Shown here one piece after another: positions 35,635-48,192 of a stretch of 64,000 nt of DNA. Positions within the stretch are counted from its first letter, which is position 1. Every line of letters begins with the position of its first letter. The notes under the pieces were generated by a model that saw only the letters and a program-made list of their open reading frames with translations, was not told where the DNA came from and did no database searches. Source of the DNA: Hericium rajendrae. Lineage: Eukaryota; Basidiomycota; Agaricomycetes; Russulales; Hericiaceae. A program made the position numbers and the translations under genes. The stretch spans positions 1,488,001 to 1,552,000 of the forward strand of contig CM065878.1 of NCBI GenBank assembly GCA_033439255.1, in the 5' to 3' direction.

Positions 35635-38600
35635 ATGGCGTCAACGGGCCCCGTGTTCACCGTCAAGGCCACCTATCGCTCTGAGACGCGAAAGTTCTCC
35701 TTCCCGCAGTCAACCTTCCCTACCTACGATCAGCTGTACGACCAGGTACGTTATTTCCTTATACCATCCACTTTGATGCGACTACTCACGAACTTGTGAT
35801 TCCGCAGCTCTACCGCGTCTTCCCGATAAGCCATTCCTTCTGTCTCTCCCGCATTCTCTTCTCTCCCAACGCAGACAACCCGTCTTCTCGCATTCTCATT
35901 GGCAGCGAGGCCCACAACGCCGCCGAGTACGACGCCCACATCGCACCTTACAAGAATCGTGAGTGGCCGGGCGCTCTACTGCGCCTCTCTGTCTCCGACG
36001 AGACCCCGCACAAGATGCCCAACGGCCGCGAGAAGGACGAGCTGCCGGAGAAAGCTAAGCCTGCCAGCTCTCGTGGAAGACATAGACACACTGCACCTGC
36101 ACCACCGACGTCCCAGCACCCATCGCAGAAGGACGAGGATAAGGAGAAGCAGCAAGACACGACTGCCGCCGCCGCCTCGTTCGCTGGCCAAGGTATTCAC
36201 ATCGGATTCCCTCAGATGAGCCAGTCACAGTCCGGGAGTACTTCTCCTGGAGCACGCATCTCTCTCCAACTTGGCGACAAGTCCTGGCAACTGGGGCCCC
36301 TCTCCAATGGTGAGAATGCGCCGAAGGTGTTTGAAGGTGCCGACAATGGTGTAGCATGGAAGGTCATCTCGGATCCGCACCACTACAAAGTCGAGGTGAA
36401 CAGTGACATACAGAATGCCACCGATCCGGGAGACGCAGCTCCCACATCGGCAGCTCCCACATCGGGTGTGCAGGGCAGCTACGCAGATCCCTATGCGGAC
36501 GCGTGGCGAAAGTTGAAGGTCAACCCCCTCGCGGATTTGACCCAGCAGCAACAAACTAATGGCCCCTCGGGCAACGCTCCTCCTACGCCACCGCGGCCCA
36601 ATGACTCGTATGCGCACATTCGACGCTCGCTCAGCTCGTACTTGTCTCACACGAGCCCAATGCCGCGCGACCTTCCGCATCCTCCTCATCCCTCGCATCC
36701 GCATCACCATCACCATCACCACTTCCCCTACCCACCACCCAGCCCGCCCATGGGTCCCGGCCACTTCTTCCCGATGCCGCCGCCGCCTCCGCCACCCCAC
36801 ATGCACCCGGCGCACTTCTTCCCATACGGACCGCCGCCGCCGCCTCCTCCGCCTCCACCGTTCCCGGCCCCGCCGCCGATGGTGTACGTGCAGCCGCCGA
36901 CGCCGGCCTTTGATCGCCGGCCATCGGCTGCGGCGCCCAAGTCGAGGTCGTGCCCGCGGTTCTTGTCGCCCGAGGCGGCGAGCAGGCCGGTCGAGAAGCC
37001 TACTGAGAAGCGCCCAAGGACGGAAGAGGCCCGCGTGCAGAGGCTTCAGTTGGCGCGGGCGATGGCCGCTGGTGCGAGGAAAAGATAGATCCTATCCATG
37101 AGCGGTCGCAGGAGTCTGAGGTGGAGGACTCTGCCAAGGACAAACCGTGCTGCGATATACAGCAAGGAAAGGAGGAGGTTCAGGCTCTTGTGGACAGATT
37201 TGCCACCGATCTTGAGCGCGTGTTGAAGAATACGTTCGGGGAGGGTGTCAGGGGTATCGAGGTTGCTCAGTTGTTTGCTACCGAGCAGGACAAGGGCAAA
37301 GGCAAGGGGTCGTGAAGGAGGAACTCGAGAAGGCTCCGAAGGACGAAGTCATCAAGATTGAGCTGCAGAAGAGCGACGAGGGCAAATACAACTTCAATCC
37401 TGAAGAGTTGATCCACCTCGGCATTATATGCGATATGTGCGACAAGACCATCGTTGGCACGCGACACAAGTGCACAGAGTGTGCTGGTGGGTCCTCTCAT
37501 CATCCCTTTTCTTCCTCAATTGACCTTCCCATTGGTGACAGACTACGATCTGTGCGATCCCTGCCTGCTGACGCTGCAGCATCTTATCGCCTACCAGTAC
37601 GGCACGTTTGAGCCAGGCTTCGAGCGCTCCAATGATTCGCTTCCGCACCCTGCGTCGCACAAATTCGCTGTCATTGAGCATCCTCAGGCCCGCCGCTGGA
37701 AGCTCGCAGACGATGGTTTCTGGCGCGCGCTCGCCCGGTCCCGAATGACAAGGAGGAGCCCGTGAGCGCGAGCGGCGCGACGGCCAGCGGGGAGCAGACC
37801 GTGTTTGGCGGCTTCGGCGAGGCGATTTCTGCGCAACAACGTGAGGTGGAGGCTTTCCGCGCCGCGCGCGATGCTGTCGCCGAGACGTTCACGGACGCGC
37901 CGTCTGTGAAGGACACGTCGATGCCGCGATCAGATGCGTTCAATGCGGCGCGTGACGCGGTCGTACAGTCTTTCGCGAACCCACCGACGGCGCCGGTGGC
38001 CAGTGGTTTCGCAGAGACCGTGGCCGAGCCCACTGCGCCCGAGGTTGCACCTGTACAAGAGAACCCGCGTGTGCGGCATCTGGCGACGTGCGATCTCTGC
38101 GATTCTAACATCCGGGGTGCGCGATACGTGCGTATATTTCTTTCCACATGTTCTCTCAACAAGAAGCTGACGATCGCATGTTGCAGAAATGCTTGGACTG
38201 CCCCGACTTCGACACGTGCTCGTCGTGCTTCGCGATCGTGAATGAGCAGCACCCTCGCCACTCTTTCGCGCGCATCAGCAGGGCTGCGGATCTGATTCGC
38301 GGCAGCGGCTGGCGCGCAGCCCAGTCGGCCCAAGCAGTGCATCCCGCGCGGTGCGACTCGTGCGGCAAAGCCGTTGTGGGCGTGCGATACAAGGTATGGG
38401 CTTTCCTTCGTTTCACTTGTCGCGGTGCACTGACCATGACATGGAATGGTAGTGCATGCACCCTGCTTGCCCTGACTTTGACCTCTGCGCTTCCTGCGAG
38501 GCGCTTCCGATTGCGGTCCACCCAGACACGCACCCGCTGCTGAAGATTAAGACACCTGGCTCGGTCATTCCCACAGTCTATCGCTACGGTGACACGACGT

Positions 38601-41600
38601 CCTCTGCTCGAGGTTACAAAGTCCGAGCCGAAGACGCCAGAGCAGCCACAGGAAGAGCCCGGGACGCGCCACAGGAGGAAATCGAGAAGCCCATGCCGAT
38701 GCTCGAGATGCCGAATCCCTTCGCCACGCCACCCGGCGCATCGCAGCCTCTTCCGGATGTCAACGCCGGCGACAGCACCCTCCTGAGCCCCGGGCGCACG
38801 GCGACGCCAGACTACGTCGAGGACATGGTGCGCCGCCTCGAGGCGCGCGAACGCGCAGACCGCGACAGCCTTATGCGGCGCGAGAGCTGGCGCTCCGTGT
38901 GGGAGTCGCCCGCGCCGGAGCAGGAGCCGCTGATCCGGCTCGACGAGCAGGCGCAGCTGCCGCGCGTGCAGCCGACGGACTTCAACGAGCTGTTCGATCT
39001 CGCGTCGCAGTTCCGCCATCTGCTCGACGGACCGCCGCCGGAGGTGCGCGAGCGCGAGCGCGGCGGCGTACGCAGGGCGTATCGATCTGTGGTCGTCGCG
39101 GACGACGTGGGCGTGCCGAGCGCGGCGGAGGTCGTGGAGCAGCAGCCGCAGCAGCTTGACCGTGGATTCCGAGGAGGAGAAACGCAGGGTGCGCGCTGCA
39201 TATAGGCAGCTTGGAGAGTCGGAGCGCGTCGCGGTGCCGAGCGACTTGCTGGATGCGGAGATTGTCACTGCTGTGCGCGTACCCTCGCCGGGTGCCGCGA
39301 AGAACGAGGAGAGACGAAGGAGGAAGAGCCTACGGACGAGGAGAAGAAGAGCATTCGCGCTGCGTACAGGCAGCTGGATGCTGAGACCGGGTCCGAGCCA
39401 GGTGCGACTGTCGCGATGCTTTTTGGTCCTGGTGAACCCGAGATTGTCCCTGCCAAGAGTCGCTTCGACGATCGTGGTGAGGAACGGAGACGCCGCAGTC
39501 GCGCAGCGTTCCGGAGGTCCATGCAGCCCGGGCCTGTCGACGAGTCGCTGGTCAAGAAGGCTTTCTTCGGACGACGCCGTGCTCGACGGAGACGTGAGCG
39601 GGATGGGTTTGCGCCCGAAGACCGAGGAGCCGACGTTGGAGGAGAGGCGCGCCGTCCGCGCGGGCTACAGGCAGCTCGCGACAGGCTCGAACGCGAGCGT
39701 CGGCATGCCGAGCGACTTTGGGACCTGGGTGTGATCGTGTCGGCCACGACGGATGTCCCCCCGCGCAGAGGAGACGGAGTCGCGTAATAGAACCGAGGAG
39801 GTGCTCAAGGCCTTGAAGAGGAGATATCAGGATTCTGAGCCGTCTGCAGAGAGCGAGGAAGGGTCTGCGCCCGATGAGCCGACGCTCGAGGAGAAGAAGG
39901 CCATTCGCAAGGCGTACAGGGAGATGGACTCGGGTTCTGAGCCTCGCCAGGCCATCGCGGTGCCAGATGACTTGGACGACATTGCAATTGTCACCGCGAC
40001 GCGCGAGCTCATCCCACCCGCAGAGAGATGTGGAAGATGCACCCTTCGAGCAGACAGCCGAAGAGAAGAAGAACACTCGTGCTGCGTTTAGGAACTTGAT
40101 GCAGAGCGGACCCGTCGACAGGAACTTGCTTCAGAAGCTTGCCTCGCCCGGCGCTGTGCTGGATCCCGAACTTGGAGTCCTCAGCGACGCGGGATTGTTT
40201 TCTCGCACCTGGGGAGATATCAAGAGGCGCAGGAAGAGGACGACAAGATCGAGGTTGTCCCGTCTGAGCAGTCGTCTGAGCAGCGCCGCTCCATCCGCGG
40301 GGCATTCAGACGTATGACGTCGGAAACGGCTTGCCAGACTCGTCCGGCTGTCGCTGTGCCCGATGATTCGGACGAAGTTGTGATCCTTCAGACTCCGCGT
40401 CCCCTCCCTCAAACAGCAAAGACGAGCGATGATGTCAAGCCTGCGCCTGCCAAGCCGACGCCGGAGGAGAAACAGAAGATTCGCACCCGGTACAGGAACT
40501 TGATGCAGAGAGCGTCCCCCGCCTATGAACCTCTGGAGGCTGTCGCCGCGCAGCACACTGAGATTGACCCAGCCTTTGAAATTCCCCGCTTGCTTAAAGG
40601 GCGGTTCCTCGTGAAGAAGCCGGCCTATGTTGTTAGAGAAGAGACATCGGCCGAGGAAGCGTCGCTGGAGGAGAAGCGTGCGATTCGCAAGGCGTACAGG
40701 GAGATGTGGTCGGGAGATGAGAAGGGTAAAGAGGCTGTTGCCGCGCCGAGCGACTTGCTGGATACCGCGATCCTAGTCTCGTCTGCTCATCCCCAATCGA
40801 CAGCAACGTCGGAGGTTCAGACTGACGCAGAAGTACCCACGCCGACGCCGCAGGAGATTCGCGCTGCGTACAGGACCTTGGCGCAGCCGTCCAGCGATGG
40901 GCAGAGCACGGCGACCGTCAGCGTGCCGACCGAGGCCACTTTCAGCGAGGATGAGTCGCCGCTGGCACTGCTGTCGACACCGGAGCGTTCCGCCCGGCCT
41001 CCCACAGACCACGTTTTGGCGTCGCGCTGACCGAGCTGCTCAGCGGGTCCGCGCCCTCTACGCGTCCGACGTCGTTCATAACCGACGGCAGCGACACTGT
41101 CATCGCTACCGCAGACGCGCCTCTACGTGCGGCCTTCGTGGCTGACAACAACATCCCCGACGGGCAGATGTTCCCGCCGGGCGCCGAGTTCGTCAAGTCG
41201 TGGCGCATGCGCAATGACGGGACGTCGACGTGGCCGAAGAATACGGAGCTCGTTTTCGTTGCGGGTGATCGCATGCTGTTCGACATGAACGAGCGATTCG
41301 GGGTCGGTAGCGTGAAGCCTGGTGAGGAAGTCGATGTGTGGACCGGCGAGATGAAGGTTTGTGGCTTCGAGTCTTTGGGTGAGATATATGCTAACTTGCG
41401 TTCGTGTCATAGGCACCAGACGTTCCTGGAAAGTACATCGGATATTGGAGACTCAGCGATGGACAAGGCAACCGGTTCGGCCATAGCATCTGGATCGAGT
41501 GAGTGTCTCTGGAAGACTGAATTCTTTTTTGAATCCTGATGCCTAATCTTTGTAGCATCACCGTCGCCGAGCCCAGCGTGGACGCCAAGGACGACAGCGA

Positions 41601-41886
41601 AGGCTCCCTTGCCTCCTCGTCCGTCATCATGCCACACTCTGCGCCCGAGCGCTCCTCGACTATGACTACGGACTCGACGCACGTCGCCGGCCAAGACGAA
41701 GCCACGACCGCGCCGCTCTCGCCCGACGGCAGCTTCTCCGACTCGTCGGTGTCGCTGATCGACGTGCCTTCGGATGATGAGGAGGACGTCTTCGTCGACA
41801 GCCGCTCGCACATCGAGACGTCGCCTTCGCACCACTCGCCGGAGATCGACTACGTCGTGCTGGACGATAGCTCCGACGATGAGTAA
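35635..41886 (+). CDS. Nbr1-like selective autophagy receptor (PB1, three ZZ fingers, repeat array, FW domain)
   Basis: Order: a PB1-like domain (KATYRSETRKFSFPQSTFP, intron after YDQ); a Pro/His-rich linker with runs of His and Pro (36690-36900); three ZZ zinc fingers (CDMCDKTIVGTRHKC at 37432, CDLCDSNIRGARY at 38092, CDSCGKAVVGVRYKC at 38350, each followed by a C-x-x-C pair); a repeat array (39050-41010); and the four-Trp FW domain (FPPGAEFVKSWRMRNDGTS ... VDVWTGEMK-APDVPGKYIGYWRLSD). The C-terminus is acidic and ends in DYVVLDDSSDDE. FW plus ZZ identifies the Nbr1 family, which links cargo to Atg8 in selective autophagy. No UBA domain is seen. At least eight frame changes, most within the repeats, interrupt the frame; the domains read cleanly on both sides. 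It could be two genes, but the domain order argues for one. Confidence 0.87.
36690..36900 (+). repeat. His-run and poly-Pro low-complexity segment
   Basis: The codons give HPHHHHHHHF, then two long proline runs separated by HMHPAHFFPYG. It lies between the PB1-like domain and the first ZZ finger and is probably a disordered linker. Confidence 0.85.
39040..41010 (+). repeat. Protein-level repeat array in the Nbr1-like gene (about 11 units)
   Basis: Each unit holds a helix of the form EE-[KR]-x-x-[IV]-R-x-[AG]-[YF]-R-x-[LM]. Examples are EEKRRVRAAYRQL (about 39174), EEKKSIRAAYRQL (39338), ERRRRSRAAFRRS (39480), EERRAVRAGYRQL (39640), EEKKAIRKAYREM (39889), EEKKNTRAAFRNL (40060), EQRRSIRGAFRRM (40282), EEKQKIRTRYRNL (40463), EEKRAIRKAYREM (40669) and PQEIRAAYRTL (40849). 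The linkers are of two kinds. One contains VAVP[SD]DLxDxxIVTA. The other contains Q[SP]GPVDxxLxxK followed by a Leu/Asp-rich tail. Unit spacing is about 140-250 bp. Confidence 0.85.
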
Positions 41887-42552
41887 ACGTTCACATCTTC
41901 CATCCACCATCGAATCTCGTTCTGTCGTCTTGCTTCCTGATCTGCCCCACTCCTTACTTTCCATCCTCTCGCCCATCGCGTCGCTCGTTCCAGTTCGTAT
42001 CGCATTTATTTTCGTGTACAATATGTAAAGTATCGCTTGCTTGCTTGCCGTTTCGTCGCCTTGCCCCCTTCTGGTTGCTATGTTTGCCGTACATGTACTT
42101 CTAAATGGACTTTTTGTACAAAAATCTCCGTCGGTACATCCAGTTGATTATCCGCGCGTATGAGATGAATACAGATTCATTTGCCATTATTGCTCCTGCG
42201 TCGTGACTTGAGGTTCTGCCATCAACTGCAGTCAACTTTTTGTGACGTTCATCATGCGCATGCCGCACAAATCTTTGAACGCGAGAACGAGTAAGACGCA
42301 CCGCACGTCCTTTCACTGCAAATTGCCTCACGCACGTCTGAACAGATAGAAATGCACATTAATTGTGGCTGCCCATGGGCACATCTCCAGATACAGATAC
42401 AAATACAGTACCGAAGTATGCTAAAAATACAATTGGAATGTCGCCCCGATGCTGCAACCCCCATCCAGCAACGCAACGCAACCCAGTCATATCGACCACA
42501 ACCAAACGGATGCATCACCATTAAACCAACCCTCCCCATCGCGACGACCGCC
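41887..42552. other. Convergent spacer Nbr1-like / esterase
   Basis: A 666-bp stretch that includes both 3' flanks. Around 42390-42412 there is a short imperfect ATACAG repeat. No gene is supported. Confidence 0.45.
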
Positions 42553-44737
42553 CTACTCGGCCGCAAATGACACCGACCGAGCATGCCGCACCCGCGGCGC
42601 GGCGACCGTCGTCGTCGCGTTCGCGGGCCCCGAGTCCGCCCAGTGTCGGCACAGCGATGCGATGTCCGGGTGGCTGCTCGAGCGCGCGCGTATGACGGGC
42701 TGCGGCGGGCCCATGGCCATAGCCTTGGCCCCGCGCCGCCGCCGCCGATGCAGAGGCACCGTCGCGCCCGTGTCCGAATCTTCCGTGACCGCGTCCTGCC
42801 CGGGCTCATCGTCGCCGTCCTCCGCGCTCGCGGGCCAGTCAGGCGACGCAGACGCGTACGGGAATGCGGCGGAAAAATCAGGCGCAGACGGCAGGCCGTC
42901 GCCGCGGAACGCGCGCGTCTTGGCATTGTCTGTTTCGAGTTCGAGCTCGTCCTCCGCGGCCGAGTCGAGCGCGCGCGGGCTGCCCGCGCGGCGGTCGCGC
43001 ACGAACGCGCGGCAGCTCTCGAACGCGCGGCGCGCGGCGTCGCCAAAAAGTGCGGGGAACGCCTGGAAGACGTGGATCGCGTCCTCGTAGAGCTCGTGCT
43101 GCACGTCGACGCCCGCGAGCGTCGCCTTGTGCGCGAGCAGCGTGATCTCGTCGCGCAGGACCTCCGCGTCGCCCGCCTGGATGAGCAGCGGCGGCAGTCC
43201 GTGGAAGTCGCCGAAAAGCGGGCTCGCGTACGGGTGCGTTAGGTAGCGTTCCATGTGCGGGCCGAGGTAGCATGCGACGGGGTCGAGGTGGTCGCCCGAC
43301 GGCGGGAACGAGATCACGTCGTACGGCTCGTTGCTCTCCCACGAGTCGCAGCTGCGAGTAAGGTCGACCCACGGCGACATCAGGATCGCGCCGGACGGCA
43401 GTGGGTAGTGGTTGTCCCGCAGGTACATGAGCAGCGCGAGCGCGAGGCCGCCGCCTGCGCTGTCGCCCGCGACGGTGATGTTTTCGGGCGGGATATGGAG
43501 GTCGTCGATGAGGCGGAAGTAGGCACTCACTGCGTCGTGCAGCGGGCCGGGGAATCGGGTCTCGGGTGCAAGACGGTAGTCAACGGCTGGAGGAAAATTG
43601 TTAAGTATGCACATACAGTCCAAGCTAGAGCAGACACTGACCAAATACACGTGCATCGGCGAAGCGGGATAATGGTACGGTGATGCCGCGGTGGGTAGCA
43701 GCACTAAAGAGGTAGTATGCACCTTACAACCCATTGGCACACGCCTCGTAAAAAATGCGGTAAAATTAGCTCACCTCCATGCAGATATAAGATAACCCTG
43801 TCCTTGTGGTGTTTGCGGACGGGTGGCGGATCGGAATCGGCGTGCGGGCTATGCATTGCCTTCCACTCACCCTGCAGGCGTTGCCAGAGGCGCTGGTTGA
43901 CGATCCATTCACATGAGAGCTCCCGCGAGCTGTCTTCAAGCGCATCGCATGCCGCGAGGATGCCACGCAGATTGCGTTTGCGCACGCGGAAGGTCACGGG
44001 TGTAACGAGCGCGTCCGGCGGGAGGGGGACGCGTCCACCAAGGTTGATGAGCATTCGGATGGTCGCCTGCAATGTTTATAGTCCGTGAAAAAAAAATCGC
44101 AATGGTTGAGTAGGGCACCTACGATGTCGAGTAGGCTGGAGTGCTGGCCGACATTGCGCATTAGGCTGGAGAGGATAGTCATATGTATGCCCCACGACTT
44201 TCTGCGCGGTCCCCATATATGATGCGAAAGAACGGCTAGCGATACTTCGGTTGCTGGAGACGAATGTAGTCAGAGTCTTGCCCAATTCACATGCAAAATT
44301 AGGGAAAATTCGATAAGACTCAAGTCGTACATCCAGCAACGACACAACTTGGGCACGACGGAAAAATATATTGTAGAAAATTGCCATCTGGGTGCGGCGC
44401 TTCCGGCGTACACGTCAAGAGCCCCGTCTCATCCAGCGAGATCCGAAACAAAAGGCACAGGAGCAAACAACTCACTCTTGGACGCTACCAGAGCGCCGAA
44501 GCGAAACACATGCCCGACGGTGAAGCCCGTGAAGCCGAGTGCAGTCTGCTGCTCGCTAGGGGGGACACGGGACGAGGGCGGGCGGACGCCGGGCTGCTCG
44601 TAGTAGCGGAGGAGGCTCGAGACGGACCCAGCACGGCCTCCAACGTGCTCGACGGCGTTACTGGGCGTAACGACCGTGGAAATGGACTGCTCGGACGGCA
44701 GGAGGCGCGACAGTGGCCAGGGCAGTAATACTGTCAT
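42553..44737 (-). CDS. Alpha/beta hydrolase fold-3 esterase/lipase (HSL family)
   Basis: It hydrolyses an ester of unknown nature. The HSL hallmarks are present: an oxyanion-hole HGG-AYYLFS (split by an intron near 43735-43790), AVDYRLAPETRFPGP, the nucleophile elbow GDSAGGGLAL, then DAEVLRDE (acid) and EDAIHVFQAF (His). The N-terminal exon starts MTVLLPWPLSRLLPSEQ and a further upstream region reads TLTTFVSSNRSIASRSFASY. The C-terminal 130 residues after the hydrolase core are low-complexity, acidic and then basic, ending RHARSVSFAAE. Exons near 44182-44400 change frame once (VVGHT into MTILSSLMRNVG), so the middle exon structure is approximate. A 22-bp perfect palindrome lies about 100 bp upstream of the start. 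Confidence 0.88.
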
Positions 44738-45159
44738 GGCGGTGGGTGAAGTTTAGCTGTAGGGGCAGGGAAAGAGCGAGCGGGTGCAGCGATTGGTGGT
44801 CCAAAGCAAAAGCTATGAGTGATGAGGGTAAGTGAAATGGCAGGACATGTCCTGCCATGGGCAGCGGGGGTCGAAGAGGAGAGAAACGGAAAGAGCGAGT
44901 GGGGACCTGGCGTCACTCTGGAACCTTACGACTAGAGCCGACAAGTATACACCCGTGCGCACCGACTGCCTTTTTCGGAATAAGCGCAGGCCTGCTGCCG
45001 AATCGATCTTCCGCGGCACCATGTCGGCCTCCTGCCGAGCCCTCTCCGCACCAACGGTCTTCCAGTGTCACCACAAACCATTTCGTATTCCCCACCTACC
45101 GATACAGATACACGATATCATATCGAATCCCACAGATGAAAACATACATACAAACACCC
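44738..45159. other. Spacer between the esterase and MetAP2
   Basis: Both genes are on the minus strand, so this is the esterase promoter and the MetAP2 3' flank. Apart from the palindrome listed separately, nothing was seen. Plus-strand open frames here have no domain. Confidence 0.45.
44837..44858. promoter_or_regulatory. Perfect 22-bp palindrome upstream of the HSL esterase
   Basis: The left arm ATGGCAGGACA is followed immediately by its exact reverse complement. It lies 100 bp before the esterase start at 44737, in non-coding sequence. This suits the site of a dimeric regulator; no known consensus is recognised. Confidence 0.7.
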
Positions 45160-46947
<1,788 letters not shown>

Positions 46948-48192
46948 GGTGCGTCGGTGTAGTGGTGTGCGGAGAGATTGGATCGGTGTGCACCCGGTGG
47001 CTTGGGAGAAGGATAATTGATTGCCTTTTCGGGATGCGAGGTTGCCGCCGATCAACCAGTGGCCGCCAATTTGTTATGTTCAGCGACAAGTACGCGGCAT
47101 GGTCGTGCAAGCCCCATGGTACACGTCGCCGCAGAGGATCATGAAGCTATTCTGCATCCCCCCACTGTTGAAGAATTAGCGGAACGAAGCCAAAGGCGCG
47201 CTTGACCGCTTTATCCCGCACGCGTAGTGCCCTACCTTGAGGAGGACGGAGATGCTCTGTTCGTTATGATTCGGAATCTCAATTTCAAAAATTCGATACA
47301 GAACGAGCTGAAATACTCAGGTAGGTGAGTATATTCGATTGGTGTTTGGATCGTTTGACTGGATATTTTCTTTTGCAGAGTATGCAATGTTGCTGTATCC
47401 ATGTTGTCACGCATTTTTGGCAATGCGATTGCAATGCATGGTCAGCATCGTCGGCAGTATTCATGCAATGGCATCTGCTTTACTTCGTACAACGAAGCCA
47501 TCATACCCTGGGCCATGACTAGTGGCTGGTACAGTAACCTGTTCAAGATTTGATCGCATCTACCGTCACGATTTACCTTCGAGCTTGATGCACGTTATCA
47601 TCGCTGATAGTCTTTCCAATATTCCTTCCCTTCCATCATTGTCTAAAGTTCTTGGTCCTGATTCACTCTATCTGTCATGTTGGGTGCGTAGAGGCTCTGT
47701 CTTTCTTCATTCTTACAGTGCCAGAGCTGCTTTTGACAACATAACACTTGCCTAGTCACAGACATTCTGGCCGAGTCCAGCCGACCTCGTGACAACACCA
47801 TCTTCTCACACAAGCTTCAGCTTCAGCCCGAGTCCGAATGGTGCCTCGGAATTCTCAAGGATATAGGATCTGACATCCTGTGAAATACTTCGACCTCGGG
47901 ATCGTCCGGATAGAGTATATACCTACCACAAACCGCATTTTAAACGCAAGACCGCAGGTCCGCACTTTGCTGTCTTGTCAAGGTGCTCACGCGTGAAAGA
48001 TCGAAGCCGACCTTCAAAAGTTCCTTGGTGGCCCAAGGACTACCCTGCGCTAAACATCGTCTGGCGTGGGCAGTGAAGTGGCCGGTTCCTGTGCTTCTAG
48101 AGCGTCTGCTGATACTTCTACTGATCCCATGGGTTCGGGATGCGGGCAGCCATAAAAGCGTACAGAGCTCTCAGGAAGCGGGCAGCTAAGGT
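46948..48192. other. Gene-poor 1.2-kb spacer before the monooxygenase pair
   Basis: This is the promoter of MetAP2 (left) and of monooxygenase A (right). It is AT-richer than the left half of the window. Short plus-strand frames (47017-47205 and 47522-47755) have no domain or clear splice partners. It marks the change from housekeeping to accessory gene content. Confidence 0.45.
48149..48188 (+). promoter_or_regulatory. Core promoter of monooxygenase A
   Basis: GCCATAAAA (48149) is a TATA-like box 44 bases before the ATG. It is followed by the block CTCTCAGGAAGCGGGCAGCT (48168-48187). Both are repeated, slightly diverged, upstream of monooxygenase B. Confidence 0.65.

Noticed and set aside
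38156-39268. 370-codon minus-strand open frame
   Set aside because: It is antisense to ZZ fingers and repeats of the Nbr1-like gene and shows no domain.
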